IMG/VR virus record: IMGVR_UViG_3300042387_000217
Location: 1-24,011 of that record
Source: a virus
Strand: one strand, 5' to 3'
Length of the DNA stretch: 24,011 nucleotides
The position numbers were made by a program, and so were the translations under genes. The notes beneath the pieces are model-generated. The model was not told the origin of the DNA. It saw only the letters and a list, made by a program, of their open reading frames with translations, and did no database searches. Positions 16,216 to 24,011 of this stretch are shown piece after piece; the first letter of the stretch is position 1; the number at the start of each line of letters is the position of its first letter.

Positions 16216-18446
16216 AAGACTGTCTTAACTGTTACTGTGAGTAAACCACCAAACCCAGAGAAATTTCCACTAGGTGGGGTCTTGCGAGAGAACTGCACTT
16301 GCTCAATTAGCCCTTGCACACGCTCTCCTGTTGTGAAGTCTTGGATGTTGATAATGTCACCCTCTGCTTCGATAGTTTCTAGTAATTGAATACGCTCCCA
16401 CGCACGGCCTTCATAGCCAGTGATTACGTTATAACGGTCTTTCTCAACGTCAAAGCACCATACGGGGAACTGAATCAACCGTTGGCGCTTAGTTGCAGGA
16501 AGCGCTTTTATTTGGAAGCCCTTAAACACGGGTCCTTGACTGGTATCGCTTGCGCTACGTGAGAGCGTAAATTTATAGGATAGGAACTCTTGTGGGAGTT
16601 CTGGAGCAGTAGTTGCTGCCTCTGGTGTGCCGACTGCGGCATTGTAAGTAATGACGTTGTTAACATCGCCATTCTCTTCTATTGTCTGAATGTCCATAGC
16701 ACCGAAGGTGAATACACCTCTAGCGCGTACAAACTTAAAGTTCTTTGGCTCTAGTGTGCCATAGCGAATAGCACCTGTCTGTACATACCCAGATGTCACT
16801 AGAGCGCTTGCTGACTCTAAGTAGATTGCTCCATCGGTAACTTCAAACGCAGTAGCAAAGGCTAGGCGATTGGTTGTCCCAATAAAGGCAACGGCTGTAG
16901 TAAAGTGTGTTCCTGATTTAATTCCCACCAAGTCATTTGCATAAGCAAATCTTAGTGGTTCTCCTTCAATGAGTTGACCAAGATCAACGCGAGTAAGACC
17001 AGCGTTAGAACCCACACCTGTAGTAGCCCATACGAAGCGATCAGCACAGGCGACGTCATAGACAGGTTGAGTTGATTCAAAGACAAGTGGACCATATTCA
17101 AGGGAACCATCTTGGTCATTAACATTGGCAACGCGTAGACCTTTGCTGGTTCCAATAATCATATAGCCTAGATAGAAGTATAGTTTTTCAACTATCTCTC
17201 CTGGTGGAAACTCTGCAGCAACGACAGCCTGTGTAAGGACCGGCATTGCTCCGTTGGTTCCTAGAGTGTACTTCTGAATTGTAGAATAGATACCAGAGTG
17301 ACCTGCGGTGTAGATGGCAGGACCAGATGCGGCTACAGAAGTGTAGTGATAGTTAGTATTAGGATTGGTGTAAATCGCGCTAGGTAGAGATGTAGCACTG
17401 GTTGATAGTTCATAAACTACGTTATTGACGCATAGAATAATACGATCTTTAACGAACTCCATGGCTGCATATACGATTTCAATATTTGCATCTTGGAACA
17501 TCTGAGTAACATCACCTGTTGCAGACGGGTTAGATGAGCCAGTAACTGAGTCACCTGATAGTGGCTTCTTAAACATAGTAAGGCGTTGATTGCCGCCTGC
17601 AGTCTTATTAGTAACCCAATAAGCATTGACTCCATCATCACAGATAGCGTGTACCTTGCGGTCAGTGCCAGAGATATAGTCAATAAAGTGGATTACTGGA
17701 TTGGTTACACCAGTGCCAACTGGGGATACTGCAGTAGAAGTTACATTAGATGCTGTCTTGGCATACGTAAATGTAGTTGAAGTGGGTACAGTTGTAATAC
17801 GATATTCGCCATTAAATGTAGCATCTACACCTGTAATCGTAATGGTCATACCAACCGTAAGCCCGTGTGCTGCTGATGTAGTCAACGTGGCTACGTTAGA
17901 TGTTAAAGCCTTATTGCTAATTGATACAGTAATTGATGGATAAATCTTGTCTACATCAAACTCATCGTGTAACAGTACGCCATTTACTCCACTCCATTGA
18001 ATAGAGCGAATATGCTGATTTGGATGTTGGTGATCTGTTCCAGTTACAGGACCAGTTGTTGGGTGAGTATTTGTTGTATCTTTGAGCAGGGTTACTTGAC
18101 CCTTTACCCAAGGATTTACACCTTGTGAATCTAAATAGCGATAAGCAATAGACTCACCTGCTGATGGATCATAGAACTTAATACCTGCACCACCATGGAA
18201 AGATGACTGAGATCGTAGCCACCAGCCTGTTAGGGACTGCTCGCCTGGTTCTCTTGAGTTATCAAACTGATCCTTGCGGTATGGTGCTGTCTCGCGCTGA
18301 TATGGGTTCTGATCTGTTGGAGCCATGAAGAATGGGATACCACCGAAGGCTACGTCATAGTCTTCTGCGTTATTGGTCCAGAATCCACTTGTTCCAGGAT
18401 TACCTACATTGAGGGGTAAACCCTCGGTAATATCTTGGCCAGCCAA
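16212..18446 (-). CDS. Minor tail protein, 744 aa
   Basis: A large beta-rich protein without signal peptide or membrane segments. Repeated blade-like strands (YWVTNKTAGGNQRLTMFKK, IYTAGHSGIYSTIQKYTL, GTSKGLRVANVNDQDGSL, FVWATTGVGSNAGLTRVDLG) suggest a beta-propeller-like body with possible receptor or tail-tip function. The C-terminal 100 residues (FPVWCFDVEKDRYNVITG on) look like a separate attachment domain. Residues about 171-245 form a self-contained insert with the AHGLTVGMTITITG motif. The TTG start at 18446 is chosen for GGGAGG six bases upstream; the nearby ATG is in another frame and soon stops. It lies directly downstream of a strong terminator. The tail role is inferred from position and composition. 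Confidence 0.75.
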   Translation of the reverse strand: MAGQDITEGLPLNVGNPGTSGFWTNNAEDYDVAFGGIPFFMAPTDQNPYQRETAPYRKDQFDNSREPGEQSLTGWWLRSQSSFHGGAGIKFYDPSAGESIAYRYLDSQGVNPWVKGQVTLLKDTTNTHPTTGPVTGTDHQHPNQHIRSIQWSGVNGVLLHDEFDVDKIYPSITVSISNKALTSNVATLTTSAAHGLTVGMTITITGVDATFNGEYRITTVPTSTTFTYAKTASNVTSTAVSPVGTGVTNPVIHFIDYISGTDRKVHAICDDGVNAYWVTNKTAGGNQRLTMFKKPLSGDSVTGSSNPSATGDVTQMFQDANIEIVYAAMEFVKDRIILCVNNVVYELSTSATSLPSAIYTNPNTNYHYTSVAASGPAIYTAGHSGIYSTIQKYTLGTNGAMPVLTQAVVAAEFPPGEIVEKLYFYLGYMIIGTSKGLRVANVNDQDGSLEYGPLVFESTQPVYDVACADRFVWATTGVGSNAGLTRVDLGQLIEGEPLRFAYANDLVGIKSGTHFTTAVAFIGTTNRLAFATAFEVTDGAIYLESASALVTSGYVQTGAIRYGTLEPKNFKFVRARGVFTFGAMDIQTIEENGDVNNVITYNAAVGTPEAATTAPELPQEFLSYKFTLSRSASDTSQGPVFKGFQIKALPATKRQRLIQFPVWCFDVEKDRYNVITGYEGRAWERIQLLETIEAEGDIINIQDFTTGERVQGLIEQVQFSRKTPPSGNFSGFGGLLTVTVKTVL

Positions 18447-18464
18447 GTCATGCCTCCCTTAATT

Positions 18465-18488
18465 AAAAAACCCCGCCGAAGCGGGGCC
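18465..18488 (-). terminator. Strong intrinsic terminator inside the late gene cluster
   Basis: On the - strand, GGCCCCGC-TTCG-GCGGGG followed by six T. The core stem is 18471-18476 with 18481-18486. The + strand also has T's after the stem. It begins about six bases after the stop of the 18494 gene and ends about 20 bases before the start of the minor tail gene, so transcription of tail and lysis genes must read through or restart. Confidence 0.88.
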
Positions 18489-18493
18489 TTTTA

Positions 18494-19189
18494 TTATTTA
18501 TATTCTTTACTCTGTCTAAACATATTTTTATATCTATCAAAGAATTTTGTTTGAAGATTCTTAGTTACATTTGCTTGCTCTTGAAGTTCTTTTTTTCCAC
18601 CAAACTTCATGCTCCAAGAATCTCTTTTGAACGGTATAACTTGAGCAATAGGAGTTCCCTTAGGGATTAATCCTTCAAACTCTGGGTCATTAATCACCAT
18701 TGGAAAGTTAACTGGAGCACAGTAAGTATCCGTGTCTACTATTCCAGGAAGAATAGTAAATACAGATTCTCTGTGCATAGGTTGAACAAACATCGTTGAA
18801 TAACCTTTAGGGGTTTTAATTGCCCAATAGTTTATCCACTTTGGATATGCGTGCGGTTTTTTCATTGGATGGTCAGGTGCTTGTTCAATTGGATGGAATC
18901 CAATCAAACTTAAATCTGACCATTCAAAATACTGTGCGCCATCCTTGATTGATACATAAACATCTGCTGGAGAAACAATAATATAACCAGCGTTGATTGC
19001 ATCAAATACTGGCATACATTTTTTTATTGTTGCTTTAGAGTTTCCACCGCCATCTGGAATTTTTTTATTTCCTATGTAACTATCCATTTTTTTATACCAC
19101 TCTGGCATAAATTTTGATGACAGTTGCGGTGGCTCTAAATCAGTAAATGAAGTTGTATTTGTGAATATGATTTTCAAAGCATCCCCCAT
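18494..19189 (-). CDS. DUF6065-like accessory protein, 231 aa
   Basis: Segments KKCMPVFDAINAGYIIVSPADVYV (about 56-79), HRESVFTILPGIVDTDTYCAPVNFPMVI (about 141-168) and GTPIAQVIPFKRDSW (about 178-192) resemble DUF6065, a family I associate from memory with cyanophages and other aquatic phages; the function is unknown. The Lys/Gln-rich C-terminus is helical. The gene is visibly more AT-rich than its neighbours, with many A/T runs. It has no overlap with flanking genes and is followed at once by the terminator. These are signs of a moron-type insertion into the late operon. The start at 19189 has no good ribosome binding site; TTG four codons later is an alternative. Confidence 0.65.
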   Translation of the reverse strand: MGDALKIIFTNTTSFTDLEPPQLSSKFMPEWYKKMDSYIGNKKIPDGGGNSKATIKKCMPVFDAINAGYIIVSPADVYVSIKDGAQYFEWSDLSLIGFHPIEQAPDHPMKKPHAYPKWINYWAIKTPKGYSTMFVQPMHRESVFTILPGIVDTDTYCAPVNFPMVINDPEFEGLIPKGTPIAQVIPFKRDSWSMKFGGKKELQEQANVTKNLQTKFFDRYKNMFRQSKEYK

Positions 19190-19200
19190 TTATTTGGTTT

Positions 19201-19500
19201 TTATCTAACCCAGGAAAGGGTTTCATTATCCCAAGTATATACTAAATCATCTGCTGGATAGGGAACTGGAGGTTCCCAGGAATACTGTTCCTCATTAAAT
19301 GTCCAACCGTTATGAATTTGTTTTGGAATAAATTTTCCATCTATAAAAAAATCAGATGGAGTAACATAGATATGTGGGGCTAAAACAATTTCGTCTAAGT
19401 CAAATTCATTCTTAAACTGCTCTAGTAATTCTGACGTAGGGTCGTCAAAAATTGCAACATTAACAACTATCTGATTTTTAATAAATGCGTAGTTAGCCAT
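19201..19500 (-). CDS. Tail-fibre assembly-like protein, 99 aa
   Basis: MANYAFIKNQIVVNVAIFDD at the start and the C-terminal YSWEPPVPYPADDLVYTWDN, with aromatic residues spaced as in PxPYP...W, resemble small proteins found next to tail fibres in aquatic phages, possibly chaperones or fibre-capping proteins. Its position just downstream of the glycine-rich adhesin agrees. AT-rich like the next gene. Confidence 0.6.
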   Translation of the reverse strand: MANYAFIKNQIVVNVAIFDDPTSELLEQFKNEFDLDEIVLAPHIYVTPSDFFIDGKFIPKQIHNGWTFNEEQYSWEPPVPYPADDLVYTWDNETLSWVR

Positions 19501-19511
19501 TATTTATTCCT

Positions 19512-20534
19512 TTACTTAACATAGACTAGAATCTGTGCGGCGCCACCTGCGCCACCATTACCAGCGTTCATTTGAGTATGCCCAGCAGCAACTAAACTGC
19601 CACCACCACCACCGCCGCCTCCGCCGCCAATGCCGTTAGCACCAGCACCAGGAGAACCGCCATTTGCAGTATTGTAACTAATAAAGTTTCCGCCTTGACC
19701 ACCTGCGCCGCCATTAGGACTTCCACCGCTACCGCCATTACCGCCATTGCTATCGTAACCACCAAGTCCACCTGCACCACCACCACCACCATAAGTAAAT
19801 GCTGAGATTTGTGCAATGTTTGAATTTGCAGTTGCGTTAGTAGCACTACCTGCACCGCTATTTGGTGAACCACCAACTACACCAGCAGTAGCAGTATCGG
19901 CTGTTCCAGTATTGTAAGTTATTGTTCCACCATTACCTCTAGTTCCAATAACACCACTATTACCACCATTGGCTGTTAATATATTTCCAAAAGTAGTTGC
20001 AGCGCCAGCACCACCAAGAGTTACAACATAGTTGGCACCAGGAGTTACAGAAATATCTCTAATTGAAAATCCTGCACCACTACCTCCTCCACCTCCGCCA
20101 GTACGGTTTGCTCCGCCACCACCGCCATTACCGCCAGCAGATGCACCAACAAGAGCCATAAGATTTTTTCCACTAGGAACAGTAAAGTTTCCAGACGCGT
20201 TGAATGTTGTACTTAGAGAATATATTGGATTTGGAATAAGGGAAACACTATTACTAGCGTCAGAAGTTCCTAAAGAATTTGTGGCAGTCATAGTTATTGC
20301 ATATGTAGTACCAGCAACAAATGTTCCAGTTACTGTCGCAGGGCTACTTGTTGAAGAAGTTGTTAAAGTAACCGAAGGACTTGAAGTAAACGTTAAACTT
20401 GTAATTGGTAATCCGCCGTCAACCACTGTAAAAGAAACAGAAAGCGAACCTGTTGTTGGCGCTGTTATAGTGCTAATAACTGGAGCCGAAGGCTTTACTC
20501 TTTTACTCTCTGCAAAAACACCAATTAGGGGCAT
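19512..20534 (-). CDS. Glycine-rich tail adhesin with FnIII-like domain, 340 aa
   Basis: ATG at 20534 overlaps the upstream stop (TAATG). The upstream extension in frame is rejected. Residues about 14-105 form an Ig/FnIII-like domain (SAPVISTITAP, SLSVSFTVVDGG, TTYAITMTATNSLGTSDASNSV). From about residue 130 the chain is dominated by glycine: runs GGGGG, a ten-glycine stretch near residues 305-318, and NGG/GGAGG repeats separated by short variable strands. This is the layout of polyglycine-II sandwich adhesins that cap tail fibres (as in T4-like gp38 of S16-type phages). It would be the receptor-binding tip. The separating strands are the expected specificity loops. Confidence 0.78.
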   Translation of the reverse strand: MPLIGVFAESKRVKPSAPVISTITAPTTGSLSVSFTVVDGGLPITSLTFTSSPSVTLTTSSTSSPATVTGTFVAGTTYAITMTATNSLGTSDASNSVSLIPNPIYSLSTTFNASGNFTVPSGKNLMALVGASAGGNGGGGGANRTGGGGGGSGAGFSIRDISVTPGANYVVTLGGAGAATTFGNILTANGGNSGVIGTRGNGGTITYNTGTADTATAGVVGGSPNSGAGSATNATANSNIAQISAFTYGGGGGAGGLGGYDSNGGNGGSGGSPNGGAGGQGGNFISYNTANGGSPGAGANGIGGGGGGGGGGSLVAAGHTQMNAGNGGAGGAAQILVYVK

Positions 20535-20887
20535 TAGGAAATATCTCCTATTACAAGAAACGTGTTGCTTGCTGTACAGATAATTGTTGCAGCAGACCAT
20601 TGGACTCTGAGTTTAGGGGCAGTTGGTGATGCACCATTTGAGTTAATTGTTACACCAGCACCCTGAGCAAGGGTAACCTGACCAGAACCAATTTGTGCAA
20701 TGTTAATTTGTTGGCCAACAGTAAAGACTGAAGGTGGCACTGTAAGTGTAATCGATGAACCGTTTGACAAAGTTACAAGTTTGTTTTCAGCATCACCAGC
20801 AACAAGTGTGTATGTTGTTCCAGTCTGTGCATTAAAGTTAAGGTAGGCGCTTGCTGATACTGTTCCGCCAGTGATTGAGACTGCCAT
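20534..20887 (-). CDS. Fibre-associated structural protein, 117 aa
   Basis: A beta-rich domain: TTYTLVAGDAENKLVTLSNG, ITLTVPPSVFTVGQQINIAQ, GSGQVTLAQGAGVTINSNG and WSAATIICTASNTFLVIGDIS. This pattern (single-strand beta repeats ending in W/FLVIGD-S) recurs beside tail fibres in marine and freshwater phages. It overlaps both neighbours by TAATG. Probably a virion appendage component. Confidence 0.65.
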   Translation of the reverse strand: MAVSITGGTVSASAYLNFNAQTGTTYTLVAGDAENKLVTLSNGSSITLTVPPSVFTVGQQINIAQIGSGQVTLAQGAGVTINSNGASPTAPKLRVQWSAATIICTASNTFLVIGDIS

Positions 20888-21210
20888 TAGTTTCCATCCG
20901 TTCCGAATGCGCTAAATGCGCTATTTCCAGTAGTTGAATATATTGTTATTACATCTGTATTTGCTAACGTTACGCCACCAGTAAATGTAAATACAGAACC
21001 AGCAGGAACCTGGACTCCATAAACAATATAATGTTCATTAGATAAAGAAGCACCTGCTGGACGCACGGCAATTCTAATAGTATCTGGGGCTGCACTTAAA
21101 TTTGCTACGTTAATTGTAGAAACAATTGCTGCTCCTGACGAAGTATATAAGGTTGTTGCTGTTGTTGCGCTAGGGGCAGATTGCCCAAGTACTTTGTAAG
21201 TTGTTGCCAT
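20887..21210 (-). CDS. Fibre-associated structural protein, 107 aa
   Basis: Begins MATTYKVLGQSAPSATTATTLYTSSG and continues with beta strands IVSTINVANLSAAPDTIRIAV, HYIVYGVQVPAGSVFTFTGG and DVITIYSTTGN. A compact beta-sandwich-like protein often encoded just after tail fibres. Three bases separate it from the fibre gene stop. Structural role inferred from context. Confidence 0.65.
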   Translation of the reverse strand: MATTYKVLGQSAPSATTATTLYTSSGAAIVSTINVANLSAAPDTIRIAVRPAGASLSNEHYIVYGVQVPAGSVFTFTGGVTLANTDVITIYSTTGNSAFSAFGTDGN

Positions 21211-21213
21211 TTA

Positions 21214-23199
21214 TTATGCTCCCATTAGTAGAAAGATGGATGGTGTTGGGTCCGTTGCGACAGTTGCCCAGGACGATGTGGTTCCATCTGTTTTTAGATA
21301 TTTTCCACTGTTTCCAGTCTGCGAAGGCACTACATACTGAGTTGAATCTGTAGCAACAAGGGTTTTGGATGATGGAATTGTTGTATTGTTAATTGTTCCA
21401 GCAGTTGTATTTCCACTAAGTGTTGGAGTTACGATTGTTGGGCTATTATCTACAACAAATTTTGTTCCTGTACCAGTTTGCGAAGCAATGGATGTTGCAC
21501 TACCAACAGATGTAATAACACCAGTAAGATTTGATGGAGCAAGAACAACATTGTCAAGATAATACTTTGTAACAACATCTTGTGCATTTGTTGGGTCACC
21601 AACGCCAGTAATTTTATTGGTTCCCATTGCAATAGAGCCAGTCATAGTTCCACCAGCAAGAGGCAACATTGTGTCTGCGTATGCCTTGGTTGCTGCATCT
21701 GTTGAAGATGTCGGAGTTCCAAGACCAGTAATCTTATTGCTTCCCATAGCAATAGCACCAGACATTGTTCCGCCAGCCAGGGCCAATTTGCTCGCTAGGT
21801 TATTAGTAACGGTGGTCGAGAATGATGCGTCGTTGCCAAGGGCTGATGCCAACTCATTAAGGGTGTCAAGTGCTCCTGGAGCAGAAGCAATCAAATCATT
21901 GATTTCAGTTTGCACATAAGCGGTTGTAGCAATTTGAGTTGTATTAGTATTTGCTGCTGCTGTTGGGGCAGTAGGAACACCAGTCAAGGCTGGTGATGCT
22001 AAAGGCGCATATGTGCTTGATGCTGTGGATGTTGCTAGTTTAGAATCAATTTGTGCTTGAATTGCAGAAGTTACGCCATCAAGATATCCAAGTTCTGTTG
22101 CAGATACTGTTGACGATGGAGCAATTTTTGTCCATTCAATAGCAGCGCTAGCATTAATGTCTGCATTAACAATAGTTCCATCAGCAATCATTGTTGATGT
22201 AACTGTTCCAGTATCGCCTGCTGTAATTGCAGTTCCAGAAATCTTTGTTTTATCAATTGCTGCAGAAGCATTAATGTCAGCGTTTACAATGCTGTTAGTT
22301 AAATTAGTTTTGCTATAAGCAATCTGAGCAGATGAGTTTACATCAGCATTAACAATTACTCCAGTACCAATTACTGTTGTAAGACTTAAGTTTCCAGTTC
22401 CATCAAAGGTAACTCCGCTTGCTTCTACATCTCCAGTAAGTTGAAATGTACGAGCAGTTGCCAAGGCTGTAGCCGTAGCAGCATTACCTGTTGTAGAACC
22501 AGAAGAACCGCTAACGTTACCAGTTACGTTGCCTGTAAGGTTACCTGTAAAAGTACCTGCAATAGCACCAGTACCAGTAATGGTTGGGCTAGTAAGAGTT
22601 TTATTAGTAAGAGTTTGAGTTGTATCTGTGCCGACAAGAGTTGTAGTGGCATCTGGGATTGTTACTGTACGGTCAGCAGTTGGTTCTGCTACAGAGAGTG
22701 TTGTCTCATAGGAATCTGCGGTTGCACCCTCAAAGACGATGCTTCCATCATTAAGGGTAAGCCCTGTGACTATTGGAGAGGTAAGAGTCTTGTTGGTTAA
22801 GGTCTGGCTGTTGGTTGTACCAACTACAGCACCAGTTGCACCGTGTCCTGTGGTTGCTTCGATGTGATTGTTAGCCTCACGGAAGTCAACACCGATAGCC
22901 ATGTGACGAACCTTGGCTCCTGCTGAGTGAGCAACACCAGAAACACCTTCTGTACCAGTTCCATCTACACCACGGATAATTGTTATTGTTGTGCTAGAAG
23001 GTGAACTAGGTGATGTGGCATAGACAATTTCTTCAAGGGCTGTATCTGGATCAATAACGAGAGTAAAGCGCTCACCAGCAGCAGGTGTGATGTTACCAAG
23101 TACCGCTGCTGAGTTTACTACCATAGTAGTTGCAGTTGCGTTAAGCGCTGCTGTAAGTGATGTCTCTTGGGAGATGGAGGAGTATCTGCGGACTGTCAT
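21214..23199 (-). CDS. Repetitive tail fibre protein, 661 aa
   Basis: The N-terminal domain (about 1-120, with ITPAGERFTLVID-like strands and IIRGVDGTGT) probably attaches to the baseplate. After it come repeats typical of trimeric fibres: QTLTNKTLTSP twice (near 132 and 194), IVNADINASAAI twice with a related VIVNADVNSSAQI (about 280-360), and LPLAGGTMTGSIAMGTNKITG with a near-identical second unit (about 475-545). The C-terminal 100 residues carry the SQTGNSGKYLKTDGTTSSW element. Ser/Thr/Ala/Gly-rich with few aromatics. The repeats mirror the DNA and may allow length variation by recombination. Confidence 0.82.
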   Translation of the reverse strand: MTVRRYSSISQETSLTAALNATATTMVVNSAAVLGNITPAAGERFTLVIDPDTALEEIVYATSPSSPSSTTITIIRGVDGTGTEGVSGVAHSAGAKVRHMAIGVDFREANNHIEATTGHGATGAVVGTTNSQTLTNKTLTSPIVTGLTLNDGSIVFEGATADSYETTLSVAEPTADRTVTIPDATTTLVGTDTTQTLTNKTLTSPTITGTGAIAGTFTGNLTGNVTGNVSGSSGSTTGNAATATALATARTFQLTGDVEASGVTFDGTGNLSLTTVIGTGVIVNADVNSSAQIAYSKTNLTNSIVNADINASAAIDKTKISGTAITAGDTGTVTSTMIADGTIVNADINASAAIEWTKIAPSSTVSATELGYLDGVTSAIQAQIDSKLATSTASSTYAPLASPALTGVPTAPTAAANTNTTQIATTAYVQTEINDLIASAPGALDTLNELASALGNDASFSTTVTNNLASKLALAGGTMSGAIAMGSNKITGLGTPTSSTDAATKAYADTMLPLAGGTMTGSIAMGTNKITGVGDPTNAQDVVTKYYLDNVVLAPSNLTGVITSVGSATSIASQTGTGTKFVVDNSPTIVTPTLSGNTTAGTINNTTIPSSKTLVATDSTQYVVPSQTGNSGKYLKTDGTTSSWATVATDPTPSIFLLMGA

Positions 23200-23202
23200 T
23201 GA

Positions 23203-24011
23203 TTAGTACCTCGTATAGTGGATTCGGGTGGGGTAAACATCACGAAGTTTTCCTGCTTCTTCGTTCAAGCGTTGCTGATAGAGTCCCAGCATGAATCGTG
23301 CTGTTGAAGCACCGGAGCCATACTGGATCTTTGTATCTGCGTTATCTGCTTCTGCAGATGAATAGTTGAGTCGGCCTGGGTCAATAAATGACGCAAGACG
23401 GTATGATGCTCCGTAAAGGATGACATCCTTGCATGATGATGGAAGTCCTGTGACTGTCTCAAATACTGCAGAACCTGCAGATGCTGAGAGGGTAGTTGGC
23501 TTCTTGGTGTAGTAGACCTGAACCTTGCGACCTGGCTGAACATTGTCATAGACTGAAATGCTGTTACCTGATGTAAATGCTGTGGTGTTTGCAAGAGGAT
23601 CCTGACGCCAGTTACGAAGTGGCAACCATTCCTCAGTAGATCCTGTTGGCTGCCATGAGACATAGAGGATAGTCTCAGCCTCTTCTGGCAGGCTGTAGGT
23701 TGTCTTAGCAGAGTTAAAGTTAAAGACATGAACCGCAACTGCAAATAGTTGAGGAAATACTGCGTCAATTGTATCGTTGATTGCTTTCTTAACTACTGCC
23801 TTAGGGAAGGTAGGAGCAACAGTTACACGAGAGTTGACCGTGTGTACCGCTGCTGTAGTTCCGTTATAGCCTCGGCCATACGGAGCCACAGTAGCGGTAT
23901 TCGACACACGATCATAACTATCAATCCAAAGTAGTTCTTCGTCAATCTCGACAACACCTTTACCAATGTTTGAGACATCTGCCAAGTTAAGAGTTAGGCC
24001 AGATGCTGATA
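23203..24011 (-). CDS. Tail/connector-like structural protein, 5' end outside the window
   Basis: The frame is open to the right edge (an extra SASGLTLNL precedes the TTG at 23985), so this is the C-terminal at least 269 residues of a longer protein. Beta strands at the start (GVVEIDEELLWIDSYDR, TVAPYGRGYNGTTA) are followed by VVKKAINDTIDAVFPQLF and a structural domain with YVSWQPTGSTEEWLPL, VYYTKKPTTL and a C-terminal helix RFMLGLYQQRLNEEAGKLRDVYP. It precedes the fibre gene by three bases in the late operon. I cannot assign a precise role; a head-tail or tail-attachment protein is likely. Confidence 0.6.
   Translation of the reverse strand, partial: SASGLTLNLADVSNIGKGVVEIDEELLWIDSYDRVSNTATVAPYGRGYNGTTAAVHTVNSRVTVAPTFPKAVVKKAINDTIDAVFPQLFAVAVHVFNFNSAKTTYSLPEEAETILYVSWQPTGSTEEWLPLRNWRQDPLANTTAFTSGNSISVYDNVQPGRKVQVYYTKKPTTLSASAGSAVFETVTGLPSSCKDVILYGASYRLASFIDPGRLNYSSAEADNADTKIQYGSGASTARFMLGLYQQRLNEEAGKLRDVYPTRIHYTRY

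Overview
The window is a piece of a tailed-phage (siphovirus-like) genome or prophage whose host is probably an actinobacterium. A WhiB-family regulator with the canonical C-x29-C-x2-C-x5-C and GIWGG motifs, a Cas4-like RecB nuclease, a CHC2/TOPRIM primase pair and many tiny zinc-ribbon proteins are typical of actinophages. The moderate GC content and tail-fibre repeats common in aquatic phages suggest a freshwater actinobacterial host; that part is inference. Terminase, portal, capsid and integrase genes are not in the window.

Region 1 (1-6075, rightward). A long non-coding leader carries six short perfect hairpins in a row and two terminator-like hairpins. It is followed by a strong promoter and a basic 211-aa protein that ends in an intrinsic terminator. 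A second promoter drives a tightly packed set of small genes. At its centre are a 483-aa amidoligase-like protein with a large cysteine-rich front half and a class II glutamine amidotransferase with nucleophile Cys2. The set continues with WhiB, two single-span membrane peptides and several zinc-ribbon miniproteins, and ends at a terminator at 6043-6075. Eight copies of a 16-bp near-palindrome, GTTTGGA(WW)TCCAAAC, occur in this arm and nowhere else in the window. A second, strictly directional 11-mer, GTTTGTGTYGG, is concentrated here as well.

Region 2 (6075-12924, leftward). This is a replication and nucleic-acid operon with start/stop overlaps at almost every junction. In transcription order it holds two small peptides, Cas4-like nuclease, zinc-ribbon protein, DnaB/RecA-like ATPase, zinc ribbon, an exported transglycosylase-like protein, a resolvase-like nuclease, CHC2 zinc-finger primase part, TOPRIM primase part in another frame, an acidic protein, a DUF1599/Nmad1-like protein, HNH nuclease, metallophosphoesterase, sigma-like factor and two small proteins.

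Region 3 (13095-13503, rightward). A small island holds a zinc-ribbon peptide, an FmdB-type zinc ribbon and a doubtful short gene.

Region 4 (13511-24011, leftward, entering from the right edge). These are late genes: a connector/tail-like protein cut by the window edge, a repetitive tail fibre, two small fibre-associated proteins, a glycine-rich adhesin, a fibre-assembly-like protein, a DUF6065-like accessory gene followed at once by a strong terminator, a 744-aa minor tail protein, a membrane/coiled-coil protein, a secreted Pro/Glu-rich protein, and a lysis cassette (two holin-like proteins, CHAP endolysin, a third small membrane protein) ending at a terminator.

The points most worth a second look are the two repeat networks in the left arm, the amidoligase-glutaminase pair inside them, the hairpin array at 55-210, the primase split across two frames, and the exported muralytic protein embedded in the replication operon.
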